DNA from: CAYJFD01 sp964369605
Lineage (GTDB): Bacteria; Bacteroidota; Bacteroidia; Bacteroidales; UBA932
Assembly (NCBI GenBank): GCA_964369605.1
Contig: CAYJFD010000003.1
Span: 21,778-85,777 of the forward strand
Reading direction: 5' to 3'
DNA: 64,000 bases
The notes below the pieces were generated by a model. That model made no database searches and was not told the DNA's origin. It saw nothing but the letters and a program-made list of their open reading frames with translations. Numbering within the stretch: position 1 is the first letter of the stretch; each line of letters begins with the position of its first letter. Positions 63,541 to 64,000 of the stretch are shown here, in pieces. The position numbers and the translations under genes were made by a program.

Positions 63541-64000
63541 ATGAAAAAAATTTTAATTTTATTCGCTGTTTGTGCTTTGTTTAGTGCATGCGACTTACAA
63601 ATTCCTTTTGATTATAGGTCAATGAAGCAGAATGCACCTCTAGATGAAAGGTGGTTTCCAGAATATGTGTATAAAGAAAGTTCTTCTCCAGATTTTCTAT
63701 ATTATCAATATGTAGGAGATCCATACTCATTATCTAATTTCCAAAAGGCCTACGATTTAATTGCAAGCGGAGAATTGGATGTAATAGACCTAGAATCTGA
63801 AGATGGAAAGGTCTTCAAACAAGGATATAAATTAGAACCTACTAATTACATAGTAATAGCTTTTCCTAGAGACGAGGCCGAGCAGGATATACTATCTGAA
63901 ATGGAGGGAACTATAACTACCTATACTAGTCCATATTATTATTCATCGCTAAATTTAGGAGAGCTTACAGAAGAAGTTATAGAAGAAATAAACTCAGAGG
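63541..64000 (+). CDS. Lipoprotein of unknown function, truncated by the window edge
   Basis: The frame opens with MKKILILFAVCALFSACD, a lipoprotein signal with lipobox LFSAC. The visible ~153 residues are acidic and rich in Tyr (for example TYTSPYYYSS). I recognise no domain. It runs off the right edge without a stop. The preceding 85 bp, after the DUF1015 terminator, should hold its promoter, but no clean TAnnTTTG is present. Confidence 0.75.
   Translation, partial: MKKILILFAVCALFSACDLQIPFDYRSMKQNAPLDERWFPEYVYKESSSPDFLYYQYVGDPYSLSNFQKAYDLIASGELDVIDLESEDGKVFKQGYKLEPTNYIVIAFPRDEAEQDILSEMEGTITTYTSPYYYSSLNLGELTEEVIEEINSE

Overview
This window is a stretch of A+T-rich chromosome from a member of the Bacteroidota, most likely the order Bacteroidales. 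Several independent signs agree. Promoter-like sites have the phylum's TTTG-N19-21-TAnnTTTG form. Most genes lack a Shine-Dalgarno sequence. The window encodes a TonB-dependent receptor with a carboxypeptidase-like N-terminal domain, a DUF3078 protein, a WbqC protein, a FadL/OmpP1-type outer-membrane protein, dipeptidyl-peptidase III, an Nfn-type reductase fused to a GltD-like subunit, a Bacteroidota-type SerA and many lipoproteins with SxxC or similar lipoboxes. I saw no transposase, integrase, phage gene, rRNA or CRISPR array. This is mostly core genome, with small variable pockets around 8.1-8.6 kb and 31.9-34.2 kb.

Layout. 0-8.1 kb: DPP III and an MscS channel (+), then pnp and rpsO (-), then an M3 peptidase lipoprotein (+). 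8.1-8.9 kb: a gene-poor gap with a terminator, three related imperfect palindromes and an initiator tRNA-Met gene (-). 8.9-14.3 kb (-): a His-rich membrane protein, a TonB receptor and an HMA metal-binding protein, followed by the Nfn/GltD fusion; together these look like a metal-acquisition cluster. 14.3-20.7 kb: sppA (+), then proS, an unknown conserved gene, DUF3078 and tilS (-). 20.9-23.7 kb (+): an aromatic/Ser-rich lipoprotein and a FadL-type outer-membrane protein. 23.7-27.1 kb (-): lpxD-lpxC-lpxA-wbqC, where LpxC is not fused to FabZ. 27.2-31.9 kb (+): rimP-nusA-infB, where RimP is only the N-terminal domain. 31.9-34.2 kb (-): two tandem paralogous small proteins, an AT-rich gap and an unknown lipoprotein.

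34.3-35.3 kb: a KAS III-like synthase (+). 35.3-43.5 kb (-): gpsA-pgi-addB-addA. 43.6-48.3 kb: mqnC (+), pdxA-rnhA (-) and recG (+). mqnC and rnhA overlap tail to tail by 95 bp. 48.3-51.9 kb (-): speB-nhaA-FKBP-DUF3127. 52.0-57.0 kb (+): recQ-miaA-B12/radical SAM. 57.0-58.0 kb (-): a LuxC-like acyl-CoA reductase. 58.0-63.4 kb (+): yigZ-pyrB-pyrI-serC-serA-DUF1015. 63.5 kb to the end: a lipoprotein gene cut by the window edge.

The genes cover translation and transcription (rpsO, proS, nusA, infB, tilS, miaA, tRNA-fMet), RNA decay (pnp), DNA repair (addAB, recG, recQ, rnhA), lipid A synthesis (lpx genes), serine and pyrimidine synthesis, menaquinone by the futalosine route (mqnC), PLP synthesis (pdxA) and peptide catabolism. 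I found no single obvious new defence or mobile system. The best leads are the palindrome family at 8.2-8.5 kb, the metal-uptake cluster, the tandem RRCD-motif proteins, the aromatic-rich lipoprotein/outer-membrane pair, the stripped-down RimP and LpxC, and the SSB-like tail on DUF3127. Function calls rest on motif recognition from memory; no database search was run.
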